DNA from: Wyeomyia smithii
Lineage: Eukaryota; Arthropoda; Insecta; Diptera; Culicidae
DNA length: 64,000 nt
Assembly: GCF_029784165.1 (NCBI RefSeq)
Contig: NC_073696.1
Coordinates: forward strand, 187,960,498-188,024,497
Reading direction: 5' to 3'
Position 1 is the stretch's first letter; each line of letters begins with the position of its first letter. The notes under the pieces were generated by a model. That model had not been told where the DNA came from. It made no database searches and saw nothing but the letters and a program-made list of their open reading frames with translations. Position numbers and translations under genes: made by a program. Below, piece after piece: positions 42,843-54,158 of this stretch.

Positions 42843-43689
42843 CGATAGAAAAACATTAGTTTTCTGCTCCAGATGGCCTGTTTTACCGGTGCGTCAACCT
42901 TTTGAATTCTTTTTCTGTCAGATGGAAGCAAATAGCAGAAGATGCAGCGCATTCTCATTTACGCAATAATTTGTTATGTTGTTGCGTGTTGCATATTGCA
43001 ACTCTGCGGCTGGAGGATAACAAAAATGTATTCGTACCGATGAACATGAGGATGGAGTTAGAATTGCTTGCTGTAAGGTGTCTTTATTAAAGCGTTCCAT
43101 CACTTCAAATGGAGAGTTTATTACTTTTAAAAATATTAAAGTTTTGAGCAAACGAGGAATTAAAGGGGTACTGAATTTATATTTGCGCAAAAAAATACCG
43201 CATCGCTGAAATGGAATGGAATAAACACTATGCGACGCAAATAAGTTCTGACATTCGAAATGCATTTAGATTGAAATAACATTTCACTTTTAATTCTAGC
43301 GCAAAACCTTTTGAGAAAATTTCAATCGTTTACATTAAATCATTTCAATCTCGTTTTCCATTTTAGGACATAAGTAATCATATACTGAATATATACTAAA
43401 TACTGAAAAATTATAATGCAATATTATAATTCAGTCAAAGTGTAAACGTGTTGGGACAGTATTCTACGTCATTTTTTCAACTCAATTTAGACTTTTTTTT
43501 TTACGCGGTACCATACAAACCTGGAACCCCATTCGATCTCCGCATGTCTTAAGAAGGAGAATGAGAAGTTCCATTTGAAATAGAATATGAAGCTGATCGC
43601 ATCTCTATGCTACCACTACAATGTGAGTAAAGCACTCTTACAACATAGTGTAAAGCTGTTTCGAAGCTGCAGCTGCTGCTGAGTTAGGC
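42843..43689. other. Non-coding flank of the hAT nest
   Basis: 42843-42900 is the continuation of the repeat copy interrupted at 23700. A fragment resembling an ACGCGG MITE end (ACTTTTTTTTTTTACGCGG) is at 43488-43509. Open frames of up to 115 codons show no domain. Confidence 0.45.
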
Positions 43690-43924
43690 GTCGTACACAA
43701 ATTACGTAACGCATGAATGGGGAGGGGGAGGAGTTACATATGAGGGGGGGGGGGTAGTTACGTAAAAACGGTGTTGGCTCGAAATTGGAAATTTTAAAGG
43801 GGGTCAGGTTGTTCAGCGTTACGTAATTTGAGGGGGGGAGTCATACCGAACTTTAATTAGCGTCACATAGGGGGCGAGTGGGTCTGAAATCTAGATTTTT
43901 AGCGTTGCGTGATTTGTGTACGAC
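43690..43924. mobile_element. 235-bp MITE with GTCGTACACAAAT ends
   Basis: The inverted ends are GTCGTACACAAATTACGTAA at the left and, as reverse complement at the right, GTCGTACACAAATCACGCAA. The interior holds G-rich runs (AGGGGGGGGGGGG-like at 43743-43754) and two internal GTTACGTAA words. No convincing target duplication was found, so the exact ends are uncertain. Confidence 0.6.
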
Positions 43925-45109
43925 GTCTTCTGTCTGGCGGTCGCACCATCTAATAGTAGAATGATTCGTTTGAGCAGAAGCAGGCTCTCATATAGCCCAA
44001 AGAGTGCATTCCTGTTTAACTACGTAAAGTATTCTGGCAACTGTGTTAGAAAAAGCATGCATTACGCGACCAATCAGAAGTCAAAATATTTGTTTTAACA
44101 AGGCTTGACAATTTTCAGTTGTACCATAGTTCGCATAATCAAATTACGATTTCCTGCATTTTGGCGGATGCGTAGAAAATTTTCTAATCGATGGCTGCAA
44201 GAACAGAGGAAATCAGCGGAAAGCCAAGCGACTTACAAGCATTGGACCGAATTTTTCCTTGTTCCGTGTTTTAGATATCCATTTTTCACTACAATATAGC
44301 GGAACTTCCTGAGAGACACAAATCTATGTCAAAATGTCGAAAATAGTTGAACGAATACCCAGGAAGTTATTATTACCGATACTTGGTAGGGTAACTAACA
44401 AGGTTGGGTAAAAAAGAGCGGTAAAACCTATATATATATAAATGTCAGTTATAACGGTGAAAAAATAACCTTCCTCTCTTTTATGATCGTTAGAAATGCA
44501 GAGGTAATCTCGGTCTCTTGCAACAATGATTGTATCGCTTCCGTCTTCCCTTCCCTAACCTAACGTAAGAAGGTAGCCGGTGCCGTTATCGATCTATAAA
44601 AAGCGGAAGCTACTGAGTTTTTGTACAATGAAGATGCTAAATAAATCCGAAATTACGTGGTTCTGTGTGCAACTTCCGTGGGGTCATCCACTTTCAAACT
44701 CAATACACAGGAGCCTACATAAGCTGCCTAAAACTGATCCCTTACTCTATAATACAGGTAGCTTTCAGCAGCCGTATTTGCTCGAAGATTTTTGCCGATT
44801 TCTTTTATAGACTTACATCTTAAAAAGCTTTGATTTCAAACTTTTCTTTAAACGTGAGTTGCTTTGATCGACCCATACTAACACATGTCAAAAAACAAAT
44901 CACACTCTCAAGTGAAGACACTTTGTTCTGTTGTTGTGAAAATCAAAATACGCCAAATCTGAATTAAATTGGACGCTGTGGTATTTTTATTTCGCAGTGT
45001 TTCCGTCATATATTAGGTTTAAATTCGGTACTTCATACAATAACTGACCTTATCGTTTTGAATGTTGGGATAGTGTAAATATTTGATATTGATTGATAAG
45101 AATATAAGA
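43925..45109. other. Non-coding stretch, nothing recognised
   Basis: Short open frames only, without domains. A (TA)n run of about 14 bp is at 44430-44443. Confidence 0.4.
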
Positions 45110-45111
45110 TA

Positions 45112-45215
45112 GGGTATCGAACGTCTTCGTCAGTGGTTTTCTTCGGCAGTTTTTCTGCAGCAATCTTATGCAAAAGGGGGTCGAAGAAAACCACTGACGA
45201 AGACGTTCGATACCC
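45112..45215. mobile_element. 104-bp near-perfect hairpin MITE (TA duplication)
   Basis: GGGTATCGAACGTCTTCGTC at the left is the reverse complement of the right end. The arms are about 36 bp and essentially perfect, with a loop of about 32 bp containing TTCTGCAGCAATC. TA flanks both ends (45110-45111 and 45216-45217). It has the size and shape of a Tc1/mariner-type MITE, and also of a small-RNA hairpin precursor. Confidence 0.65.
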
Positions 45216-46404
45216 TAGAATAAAACAAAATCGTGAACTGCGAGACTGTGAAACAGAAGAAAAACATATTGTATTTTTTGTTTATTTCACTCAGTTAAGC
45301 TTAAACAGAAAAGCAGTCAAGTTGTTCGATAACATAATCGGTTTCTAATAACATTCAGTGCATTGAATTTCAGTCAGTATCCTATAAAAAAGATGGAAGA
45401 AATTGAATGCATTCCAAATGTTGTTGACAAGTAAAAAACAGTAAACTGAAAGGTGCTTAAAATCAATGAACAATTTTGTAGGTTAGTAGTCATTATCTCA
45501 ATGAGTTATGAACTAAGCTCTTCCCTGGTACAACAGTTCTGTTCTAAACTCGGTTCTGATTATTCCATCACAAACGGAAGCAATGGGCATCTGTTGTAAT
45601 TTGCGAGAGAATAAAACCTAACCGCAACCTCTGCTAGTGACCCTCCTAATAGCAGCAGCAGACAAGTTGCGCAGTTGTTGTTCAGTTCAGTCATCATGCT
45701 TCCAGTGCCTGCATGCCGAGTAGGTACCAACTTACACCTCTGTCACCTACACCTACGTAGGTTCTGTTTGGACGGTCGGTTGATCAGCACACGTTGCGGA
45801 TACCGCTAGGCATCACGACGGTACGACAGGTTGGTAGGCTGAAGCGGCAGGTGGGAAGGCATTTATATAGAACGATTAAAAGGTAGAACAAAAAAAAAAC
45901 GAGAAACCACCTGAATGAAGTTACTTCCTTTGCCTCATTCTTTTCTGTTTTGTTCACTGCCGGTATTATTCTTGCTGCCTCATGATCATTTTGTTACATC
46001 ACCGGCATCGCTTGTATTTTGCGCTTCAAGCTTTCAGAGAGGCGGTTCGCAGTGGCAGAATGCGTGGCTGGATAAAACGGCAACTTCTCTTGCTAGAAAA
46101 TGGTATGACATTTGTGAGTATTTGGCATTGAATTACCGCCGTTTCACTTTCCTCGCCTGGTGGTTTTGTCTTGTTGCGTTATAAGCTGCTATAAGCCAAA
46201 GTCAAGCGCTGCTCGGTAGAGAAGTGTCTTAGGCTCACATGTTACAATTAGTAAAATTTACAACGCTCGATTACTGCTTTAGCTGTCGCTCGTTTATTTT
46301 TTGATAAAGCACCATAAATGATGCTGTTAGTCGATTACTATTCACTTTTCGTTTCAAATTTCCCATGTATGTTTACTAATATTACAAAATATTTTTTTTT
46401 ACAG
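45216..46404. other. Non-coding or 5'-UTR-like stretch
   Basis: GC content and C/T-rich words rise between 45650 and 45870. An 89-codon frame at 45915-46184 has no recognisable domain. This could be upstream non-coding sequence of a host gene whose possible small exon follows at 46405. Confidence 0.3.
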
Positions 46405-46438
46405 GACACAAACGCGCAATTAAACAAAGGCACAACGG
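46405..46438 (+). other. Candidate 34-nt microexon
   Basis: A tract of ten T residues followed by ACAG ends at 46404, then 34 bases, then GGTAAGC at 46438-46443. Both splice sites fit the insect consensus. Without transcript data this is only a pattern; no flanking coding exon was identified. Confidence 0.3.
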
Positions 46439-47582
46439 GTAAGCATATTATGTTTATTTATAGGTTTAAATTCGCAGCCCTTAATGGACTCTAAAACAAC
46501 CAAGAGATAAATGATCGATGTAGGGTTAGATATTCTATTCGGTTCTCATATTGTACATCTTTAAGTAAAAAACAGACCATCAAAAGTTGGTTTATTTTTT
46601 TACTCGAGAAAGATATTTTTAATTCTTTGAACCAGAATGTTTCCACCATTCCTGAAAATTAATAATTGTTATTAGTTTCAACATAGTTGTGGACCTCCGC
46701 AAAAATTTCTAAACGACGAAATTTTTTAGTCATTTTTACCCATTCCGCATTTCTCTGAAAATCTTCTTGAAATCCAGATCGTAATTTTCAATAATATCGA
46801 TATTGTGCTGATTTTATGAAAATATTGTTGTTATGTCCAGAATATATTCGAAGACTGTTAGGAATGTGTAATATTTACAGGTTTTAGGCTGGATGACATG
46901 TGTTTGAATTGTTCACATATCCTCATATTTTACAAAAGTTCAACATTTGGAACTACCCGGAAATTTTATTAATCTTTGAGATTAGGAATTAATCTGACTC
47001 GTAAAATAATGAATCGAACGCTCATCAAAAGTACATAAAAAAACTCATATGTGTGCCTAATATCAATTTATTTCATCATTTAATTTATTTTGATTTAAAT
47101 TATCTTTTTATCCCATAAGATCTTTCATTCGCACTATATGAAATACTAGCATAAGTTAATATTAAAAATTGCAGTCCCATAGCTTCCAGATAAACAGATA
47201 CACCTTGATTTTCAGTATTACGCGAAAATCAAAGTGCACGAAAACAGTTATGAAATATGAGAGTAATGAACATATCCAACATGCTTTACTTTTTGAGACG
47301 TTTTGGTCTTCACTATTAAGGTCCTAGTACACTCATATCTCTTTGTGTTTAAGCTAGTCTTGGAATATTTGAAATATATAGACTGTATTTCAAATGCTAT
47401 AAACAAAAATAATCAACAAAAAAATTAAACGAATATTTTTGAAACTCTCAAAAAATAAATTAAAACATATTAGTTACCGCGTTAACCATATTTCAATGGT
47501 AGGGGATGCTTTGCCAACCCGAGCGTCAGTTCACCAAGATGGTGCGGCTCAAAACAGCGTCTGTTCTTCATGTTAAGGGCGG
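46439..47582. other. AT-rich stretch, nothing recognised
   Basis: Strongly AT-rich, with no open frame above background and no repeat structure visible by eye. Confidence 0.4.
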
Positions 47583-48135
47583 TTGATCATTCTTCTGGTG
47601 TCAGGGTGGAACTGTTGGTGCAGGCCTTGCAAACCAACCGTAAAAATCTACCGTATAGGAAGCGAATTATGTAAATATGGACCGAAACAATCGGTAAAGA
47701 TTCAGGCAACGGAAATGATTGGAAACTCGGATAATTTAACTGCAAGTCTCTCAAGTTTAATGGGAAGATTCTACAATTGTAGCGCTCCAAAAGGTATGCA
47801 GGAATGGAGTATTGACGCATATAGATGGTTACACCAACTACCAGAGCCACGGCCACACAAACGAGCTGGACTCAGCTTTCTAAGCGATGGGCAGAATACA
47901 GAAGCGAATGATTTGGTGGTGACCAATCGAATACAGAATGTGCAAAATGAGGATCAGAGGCCGTTTCTTTAACGTTACTATCATTAACGTGTACAGACCT
48001 CACCTAGGAAGTAACAATGACGATAAGGACGCCTTATTCCAGCATGCCCTTCCATATCGTTACACCAGTAGATCACCACAGTAGACCGAATCACAGACCA
48101 ATCAAGTTTTGATTGATGGGAGGTACTTCTCGGAT
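47583..48135 (+). pseudogene. RTE-type endonuclease relic
   Basis: Across several frames the sequence resembles the RTE endonuclease: RAGLSFLSDGQ (compare RGVGFV..GKQ), then RIRGRFFNVTIINVYRPH near 47950-48000 (compare KGRFF.YSLI.VYAP), then VLIDGRYFSDI near 48100-48130. Intervening active-site parts are missing. It is a decayed fragment directly upstream of a different LINE. An unbroken 129-codon frame (47583-47972) is incidental to it. Confidence 0.5.
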
Positions 48136-48590
48136 ATTAACTATCTCACTATCTCCTGATATTCAAAATGCGCCAAAGACTTCTGGTGGTCAACAACATC
48201 CGCTACCGTCGTTACTGAGTACAAGCAAAGTACGAGGCACCGTTGTCGGATAAGGGAGAGCTTACCGAAACCGCTCTGAAGGACTGCTAAAGTGCCGTGA
48301 AAGCAGCCATTAACAACGCAGCATAAGGTGCTGTTGGATTCGTCGTAACTGTTCGTCCGTCGAAGAGTATCAGATGATTCTAGATGAGATGAATGCAATG
48401 CGGGCATTGATGCTGCAGCAAAACACCCGTCAAAACGTGATGCGATATAAACAGAAACGAAGACAGCGTAGACCCATTTTTTCCCGGCCCTGAGTCTATT
48501 ATCGGGGACAGGGCTCTCCAAACTGCCTCTCACGGCAAGTATATTTCTAATCACGACGTTGTTCGGCCTGATGCTGCCTCTTTTTTTAGG

Positions 48591-48983
48591 TTGTTACACG
48601 CTGATTCGAACGCCCCAGGATCGAACGTTGAATTTTCAACATCTGACAACTCGCCACGATCCAGTATTTCGCTCTCCGGTCTACAAGATGCCATGCAGCT
48701 ACTTCGGACACGGACCCCAGGACGCACCTGTCTTAGCACTATGGAAGCCCCGTATCCCTCCGACACAGTCGCGCAAATGCTGCCTGCGTTCATCAGTCGT
48801 CCTGGTCCTGTGCTTGGAGAAGGAGTTTTCCAGCCTGCTACCTCAGGCGAGTATAATTGTTTGACTGAACTACCGGTACCTGACAATTCGATACGTTCCA
48901 GCATTTCGCTTTCGAGCCGTAACGTTTCCAGCTCTATCACCACTCCGACGACTCGACTGGTTCAGCAAGATCTCTACATGTAA
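48591..48983 (+). pseudogene. LINE upstream frame (ORF1 or N-terminal extension)
   Basis: A 130-codon frame, rich in Ser and Pro, with the phrase SSISLS occurring twice (SPRSSISLSGLQDAMQ and DNSIRSSISLSSR). It is in the same reading phase as the endonuclease frame starting at 49002, separated only by a TAA and a few codons reading YQNVGG. LINE endonucleases of this type usually begin with a similar YQNVRG motif, so the stop may interrupt what was one protein. Function otherwise unknown. Confidence 0.4.
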
Positions 48984-49001
48984 TATCAAAATGTCGGCGG
49001 C

Positions 49002-50237
49002 ATGAATTCACGTGTGAATTCGTATAAATTTGCTTTTTCTGGCTGCGCATACGACATCATCGCATTGACCGAGACTTGGCTCAACGACAGGACCACGTCC
49101 CATCAATTATTCGGCCCCGATTACGAGGTCCTTCGATGCGATCGCGGCCCACTTAACAGTCGTAAAGCAACTGGTGGTGGAGTTTTGTTGGCTGTACGTC
49201 GTGGGTTTACAGTTTTAAAACGTCAAAACCAATCGTGGAGCAACGTAGAACAAATTTGGGCGACTGTAAAACTCACTGACCGAAATCTTCACAACTGTGT
49301 GGTGTACTTCCCGCCCGATCGAACTCGCGATACCGCCGTGATCAATGCACATAATCGATCTGTCGCCTACGTAGCCGCCGATGCCGATCACTCCGATGAA
49401 ACCCTTGTTGTGGGTGATTTCAACCTACCAGGATTGAAATGGTGTTCTTCAAACAGCGGTTTTAGGTATCCTGATCCTGCGGTATCTACTTTTCACACAG
49501 GCGCAATGAACATACTCGATTGCTACAACTCAGCAAAATTACGACAAATCAACGAAGTTTTGAACGAGAATGGTCGGATGCTTGATCTGTGTTTTGTGAG
49601 TATTGGCACAAAAATACGAGCTACCTCAGCTCCTGTACCGTTGGTAAATTCTGTTCCTCATCACCCTCCGCTTCACTTGGTATTAAACGGTAATCCTACG
49701 ACTGTTAATATGAACACCGTTTCTGATGTTGTCTACAACTTCAGAAGAGCTGATTTTGCTAGCATGCTTGGTGTTTTATACAGTCTCGACTGGGACGACA
49801 TCCTAGACAATAACGATGTTAATGCGGCTACACTGACCCTCACCCATGTGCTTGGGTACATTATTGACCGTCATGTACCCAAAAAAGTTATCATTGCATC
49901 CACTACGACTCCATGGCAGACCGCAGAACTCCGTCGACTTCAGAGAGTAAAACGTGCCGCATTGCGTCGATTTTCAAAACATCGCTCTCTTGCCTTACGA
50001 GACTACCTTGTTCGACTGAACCTGGATTATAAAAAACTGAGCATGCGCTGTTTCAATGCCCATCAACATCGCATGCAGCGGAAATTGAAAACGAATCCAA
50101 AAGCCTTCTGGTCTTTTGTCAACGAGCAAAGAAAAGACCCTGGTTCACCTTCGACAATGTTTTATAACGGTGAAGTTGAAACTGATTCAAATGGCCTTTG
50201 TAGACTTTTCTCGGAAAATTCAGCCGTACTTTCGTAG
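49002..50237 (+). pseudogene. LINE endonuclease and start of reverse transcriptase region
   Basis: A 411-codon frame. The N-terminal 210 residues form an apurinic-type endonuclease: DIIALTETWLND (metal-binding Glu), GGGVLLAVRRGF, VVYFPPDR, VVGDFNLPGLKW (catalytic Asp/Asn) and SVPHHPPLHLVLN, where SDH is usual. After it come linker residues with WQTAELRRLQRVKRAALRRF and KTNPKAFWSFVNEQRK. The frame stops at AVLS after a frameshift near 50215; reverse transcriptase text continues in another frame. Actual starts are probably upstream. Confidence 0.8.
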
Positions 50238-50716
50238 AGGAAACACTCTCTTTAGATCAGGTGGCCGCGGCAACAAGATTTGTACCTGATTCAAACGCGA
50301 TGTTGACGGATATCCGTATTGATAACGATATTATTCTTACAGCTGCCTCTAAGTTAAAGTCGTCGCTTTCTTCTGGGCCTGATGCAATTCCTGCTATCGT
50401 GTTGAAGCGGTGTATTGAAGGTTTACTACAGCCACTGGAACACCTGTTTCGTTTATCACTGCATACCGGAACCTATCCAATTCATTGGAAGTCTGCTTTT
50501 GTCTTCCCGGTTTTTAAAAAAGGAGATAAAAACAACGTTGACAACTATAGAGGAATTTCGGCATTGTGCGCGGTATTAAAGCTGTTTGAACTGGTGGTAA
50601 TGAATTCAGTTTTTTCCACTGCAAACCCTTTATCTCCGATGAGCAACACGGGTTTATGCCAAATCAACCGCTACAAATCTGCTTTCGCTAACCTCGTTCG
50701 TCTACGAAGGATTTGA
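50219..50716 (+). pseudogene. LINE reverse transcriptase, fingers
   Basis: Frame with KLKSSLSSGPDAIPAIVLKR, then YPIHWKSAFVFPVFKKGDKN, then NVDNYRGISALCAVLKLFEL. These are the fingers and first palm motifs of CR1/Jockey-type reverse transcriptases. It ends in QINRYKSAFANLVRLRRI, where the usual NQHGF...T..N box has drifted out of frame. The computed start at 50261 is a GTG inside the domain, so it is not a real initiation site. Confidence 0.75.
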
Positions 50717-51682
50717 GAAGAACTGTCAAACAGACGTGATATATACTGATTTGTCTGCGGCTTTTGACAGGATCAACCATAAAATCACCATAGCTAAATT
50801 GAAAAAATGGGTTTCGGTGATTCGCTTTAGAGGTGGTTTGAGTCTTTTTTAACACATCGTCAGCTCAGCGTGAATATCTCTAAAAGTTATTCTGCTTCGT
50901 TTACGGCTACTCCAGGAATACCTCAGGGCAGTTACCTGGGACCGCTAATCTTTCTGCTCTATTTTAATGACGTCAATCATGCACTCGATGGACCGAAACT
51001 AGCATTTGCTGATGACCTAAAGATTTTCCGCAGAATTGAAGTTGACGATGATACACTGAATCTCCAGCAGCAAATCGATGTTTTTACCAATTGGTGTGAA
51101 CGGAATCGGATGGGATTAAATCCAATGAAATGTACGGTGACTTCCTTTTGCCGTAGAAAGGATACAATTAAGTTCGAATACAAAGTTGATGGCGTGATAG
51201 TTCATCGCGTTGAACACGTGAAGGACCTTGGAATAATACTTGACTCTAAGCTAACGTTTAAGCAGCATATCAACTTCACAATTGCCAAAGTTTCGAAGAA
51301 CTTAGGCTTCATCTTCCGAATGACCAGAAACTTCACAGACATTTACTGCCTAAAAAGCTTATACTGCTCGCTTGTTCGCTCAGTCCTGGTGTATTGCTCA
51401 GTAGTGTGGAACCCAGTGTACTTTAATGCAGCTGAGAGAATCGAAAATGTTCAGCGCAGGTTTCTTCGTTACGCCTTTCGACAGTTACCTTGGCATGATC
51501 CATTAGGACTATCAAGCTACGAAAACCGAGGTCAACTCATCCGTCTTCTCCCACTACATGCTCGAAGGAATACAGCTCGGGCTGTAGTCGTATCCGATCT
51601 CTTGACAGGACGTTGTGATGCTCCATCTCTACTAGGGCGCATCAACATCCATGCAAGGCTGCGTAGTTTAAGAGGCAGTTAA
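50717..51682 (+). pseudogene. LINE reverse transcriptase, palm and thumb
   Basis: Near 50742-50778 one frame reads IYTDLSAAFDRINH (catalytic Asp). After another frame change and a TAG near 50848, the frame 50870-51682 gives GIPQGSYLGPLIFLLYFNDV, FADDLKIF (catalytic DD), WCERNRMGLNPMKC, KDLGIILDSKLTFKQHI and NVQRRFLRYAFRQLPW. A TAA at 51680-51682 follows RSLRGS, yet coding-like text continues to about 51838, so this stop is probably also a lesion. Confidence 0.8.
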
Positions 51683-52129
51683 TTTTTCCGATTAACCCAT
51701 AGCAGAACGAACGTTGCCGCAAATGCCGCCATAACAGGGCTTCAAAGACTGTTTAATCGTGTGTCGCATATTTTCGACTTAAATGTTCCTAGGATTAGGT
51801 TGAGACAACTATTTTTAAATTATTTCAAAAATGTTTAGTGTTTGTTTAACTTTAAGTTTTATCATTGGGGCTGTTTGAGGCCTGTTGCTAAATAAAGAAA
51901 TAAATAAATTGATGAAGAAGCCGCCTGGAAGAGTTGGAGTGTGTGAAAATGGAGTAGCAGTATCGTTCTCCGAAAACACGTGGGTTCTACAAGAATCTGA
52001 ACGCATTTCGCGCAAGCTTTGTGCCGCGAGCCGAGTAAGCTAACATAATTACCTTTCAAGGGAAATTTATCGAAATCAATTATCTGTCTTAGTTATTTTT
52101 TTACCGCCATTCGAAAAAGTCCATTTTTT

Positions 52130-52480
52130 TATCGCATACGTTAGTAATCGACGAAGATGAGTTCGAGGTGGATGATTGATTTGTGTACCTCGGATCACTG
52201 GTAATGTCGGACAGCTTCTGCAGCCAGCGTTGCCACTAAGTTTTGAATAAAATCTGGCAAAACGAAAATAAAAAGTCTGGCAAAAATCTGTCAAAAATCT
52301 GCCAGATTTATCTGGCACAATGGCAACGCTGTCTGCAGCAGAAAAATCTGCAGGTGTAACGTAGCTGTTCGTGGTGCCTACTACGGATTACACAATAACT
52401 TGAGGTCTGGCACAATACTCTCTTGAGGCCGGTAGTCCTCTACGGGCACGAAACAACAATCCTGCAAAAGTGGAATTAGT
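52130..52480 (+). pseudogene. RTE C-terminal relic, interrupted by a hAT MITE
   Basis: Before the MITE the plus strand reads DEDEFEV, then FVYLGSLVMS; after it, RGAYYGLHNNLRS and VLYGHE-like residues. This is the order seen in the RTE tail at 24265-24723. Many stops. The copy is small and old. Confidence 0.55.
52225..52331. mobile_element. hAT MITE, 107 bp
   Basis: The ends CAGCGTTGCCACT and ATGGCAACGCTG are inverted. An exact 8-bp TCTGCAGC flanks both sides (52217-52224 and 52332-52339). The interior is made of repeated TCTGGCAAAA-like words. Textbook hAT features; it sits inside the RTE relic. Confidence 0.85.
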
Positions 52481-52715
52481 CTCGAATCTGGCTGATACAA
52501 GTAATCGAATTTGGCTGATACAGGCACACAACGAGCTAAAACAATCAACGACAGTGTGAAGCAAGATCTTGGAAGTGCCCGAGAAACTGTAGAAAAGCAG
52601 CCATGGACCAAGTTGTTTGGCGTAACATTGTGACGCAGGTGAAATCCTGAGGGATGTTTCACCAGGAAAGCAGCACTGAAGAAGGATTAGCTATGTATTT
52701 GCAAAGTTGGTTTAT

Positions 52716-53345
52716 TCAACTTCCTTCTCTTGAATAAATGCCCGCACCTTGGAGTTGAAGCTTCTCATCAAATTCTGTGCAACACTTGCGCCATCTTTCA
52801 TACACATTTTCATCCACTCTCCCTTTAAGTACTGGTCGTTTTTGAAGACCTTCTTTGTTTTTCGGAGCTTGCCTCTCATTATCGCTCAGAATTTTTATAT
52901 TAAATGAGGATTCTGGCGAGTTTGACTTCCTGCTGCACAAAAACAACATTGCTCCACCATTGGTTTAACGTAATGATACAATACCAAATCTGGCCTAAAC
53001 AGAATGTCACCTTCGTGAGACCGGAGGAAGGGCAGTAGACGCTTCTGGCAACATTCTTCTTTGAATATTTGGCAGTTAATCATGGTGCCGGTTGTTATGA
53101 ACGGCTTACTGAATTTGCGCATCCACAGATCGTGCTTCTCAGCGAGTTTGTCGATCTTCGTTTGTTGGAACTTCTCGGTAATGTCCAGGCGGGACTTGCT
53201 AATGAAAAAAACACTAGACCAGAGATCTGATTGGTGTTTACTCTAATGCACATTTCGTAATCCATTACGATGCATCTCTGCTGTACCAACCACTCACAGT
53301 ACAGCTTCCTGATGCGGGAATCGGCCACCGTATTCTGTTTATCGG
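52716..53345 (-). pseudogene. ITmD37E-like (Tc1/mariner) transposase relic
   Basis: Read on the minus strand across three frames: RIRKLYCEWLVQQRCIVMDY, then VNTNQISGLVFF, then ITTGTMINCQIFKEECCQKR, LLPFLRSHEGDILFRPDLVL and, near the end, KGRVDENVYERWRKCCTEFD. This order is that of transposases of the mosquito ITmD37E group. The first catalytic Asp region is MDYE, the second D is kept in RPDL, and the final Glu region is too decayed to find. At least two frameshifts. No terminal repeats identified. Confidence 0.65.
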
Positions 53346-53389
53346 TTCGTCATGAGAGCTTCACCCAAAACGTCAAAAGCTATTAGAAG

Positions 53390-53884
53390 CTTCATATGAT
53401 AGAGATAAAAAGAAACTTTTTTGTGGTAAGAGATAGAGGAATGATTTATGGGGTAAAGTTTTGGAATATGTAAAAAAATATTCCTATCTTCAATATGTAC
53501 AGAGTTATAAAGTCTTTTATGCAAAACTACTCAAAATTTAGTTTATTGTATTTAATACACATTTTTGCCGAAAACTAAACGTCTCCAGTTTGTCTTACAA
53601 ATTTATAGCATATTTTGGCTTTTTTTTCGATTAGTTTAACCCTTTAGTGCCCAGTGCCGCTTTTGGACGGTCTTCAATTACACCTTTAAAGAGCTTCAAT
53701 CAATACTTAAAAATGTTTATAGAGATTCATAATGATTTTTTCGAAGTCCGTCTGAAAATTAACTTGGGCACTAGAGGGTTACCTTATACGTTATTGTTAA
53801 TGGAGCAAGTGGAAGCATGATGGCAATACGTTTTTTTAAGCTTTGCTCACTAGTACACAAACTGTTAAGAGTTCTATTTGTCCC
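53390..53884 (+). repeat. Degenerate single copy of the 9.4-kb foldback unit
   Basis: Words such as TAAGAGATAGAGGAATGA, ATTCCTATCTTC, TTATAGCATATTTTGGC, GCAAGTGGAAGCATGATG and GTTCTATTTGTCCC occur in the same order as in the repeated unit of the element at 9414-11440. This copy stands alone, without inverted partner. It is interrupted by a piggyBac-like MITE at 53640. Confidence 0.65.
53640..53778. mobile_element. piggyBac-like MITE, 139 bp
   Basis: Starts CCCTTTAGTGCCCAGTGCC and ends with TTGGGCACTAGAGGG; the first 14 bases are inverted repeats apart from one mismatch. It is preceded by TTAA (53636-53639) and followed by TTAC (53779-53782), a once-mutated TTAA. CCC ends within TTAA are diagnostic of piggyBac relatives. 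Confidence 0.75.
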
Positions 53885-54158
53885 GTAAAAAATAACAATA
53901 TCGCACGCTAGCCTGGAGGACTAATAGCGGTCTCGATCAACTATGTTAGTTGAAACAATTCGTTGTCGATATTATTTTTGGCACATTTTGCATGTTGTAA
54001 CATAAGTACAATGATATGCTGTGCCCCAGTGCTGAGTCGAGAAAATGTCCAGCTCGAAAAGCTCCTTGCCCTGATCGGGAATCGTCTCCAACATCACAAC
54101 CATGTGGGAGAGCTAGCCGACCGACAACGCTAACCACAGAACCACGGGGACCTCGTCC
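53885..54158 (-). mobile_element. tRNA-derived SINE copy 2
   Basis: About 274 bp, same family as 39887-40148, with the same minus-strand start (GGTCCCCGTGGTTCTGTGG) and overall order but a degraded box B. It is flanked by an exact 12-bp TCTATTTGTCCC (53873-53884 and 54159-54170). The duplicated word belongs to the end of the foldback-derived repeat, so the SINE came later. Confidence 0.8.

Larger units (their letters stand above)
48360..51905 (+). mobile_element. CR1/Jockey-like LINE with several lesions
   Basis: A plus-strand LINE with endonuclease (49002 onward), reverse transcriptase (50261-51682) and an AT-rich 3' end (AATAAAGAAATAAATAAATT at 51890-51910). The 48.36-48.98 kb part has open frames in phase with the endonuclease and may be ORF1 or an N-terminal extension, ended by a TAA at 48981. 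The 5' limit and target duplication were not found. Confidence 0.75.

Noticed and set aside
45112..45215. Calling the perfect hairpin a microRNA gene
   Set aside because: TA flanks and perfect long arms are more typical of a MITE. No small-RNA evidence is available from sequence alone.
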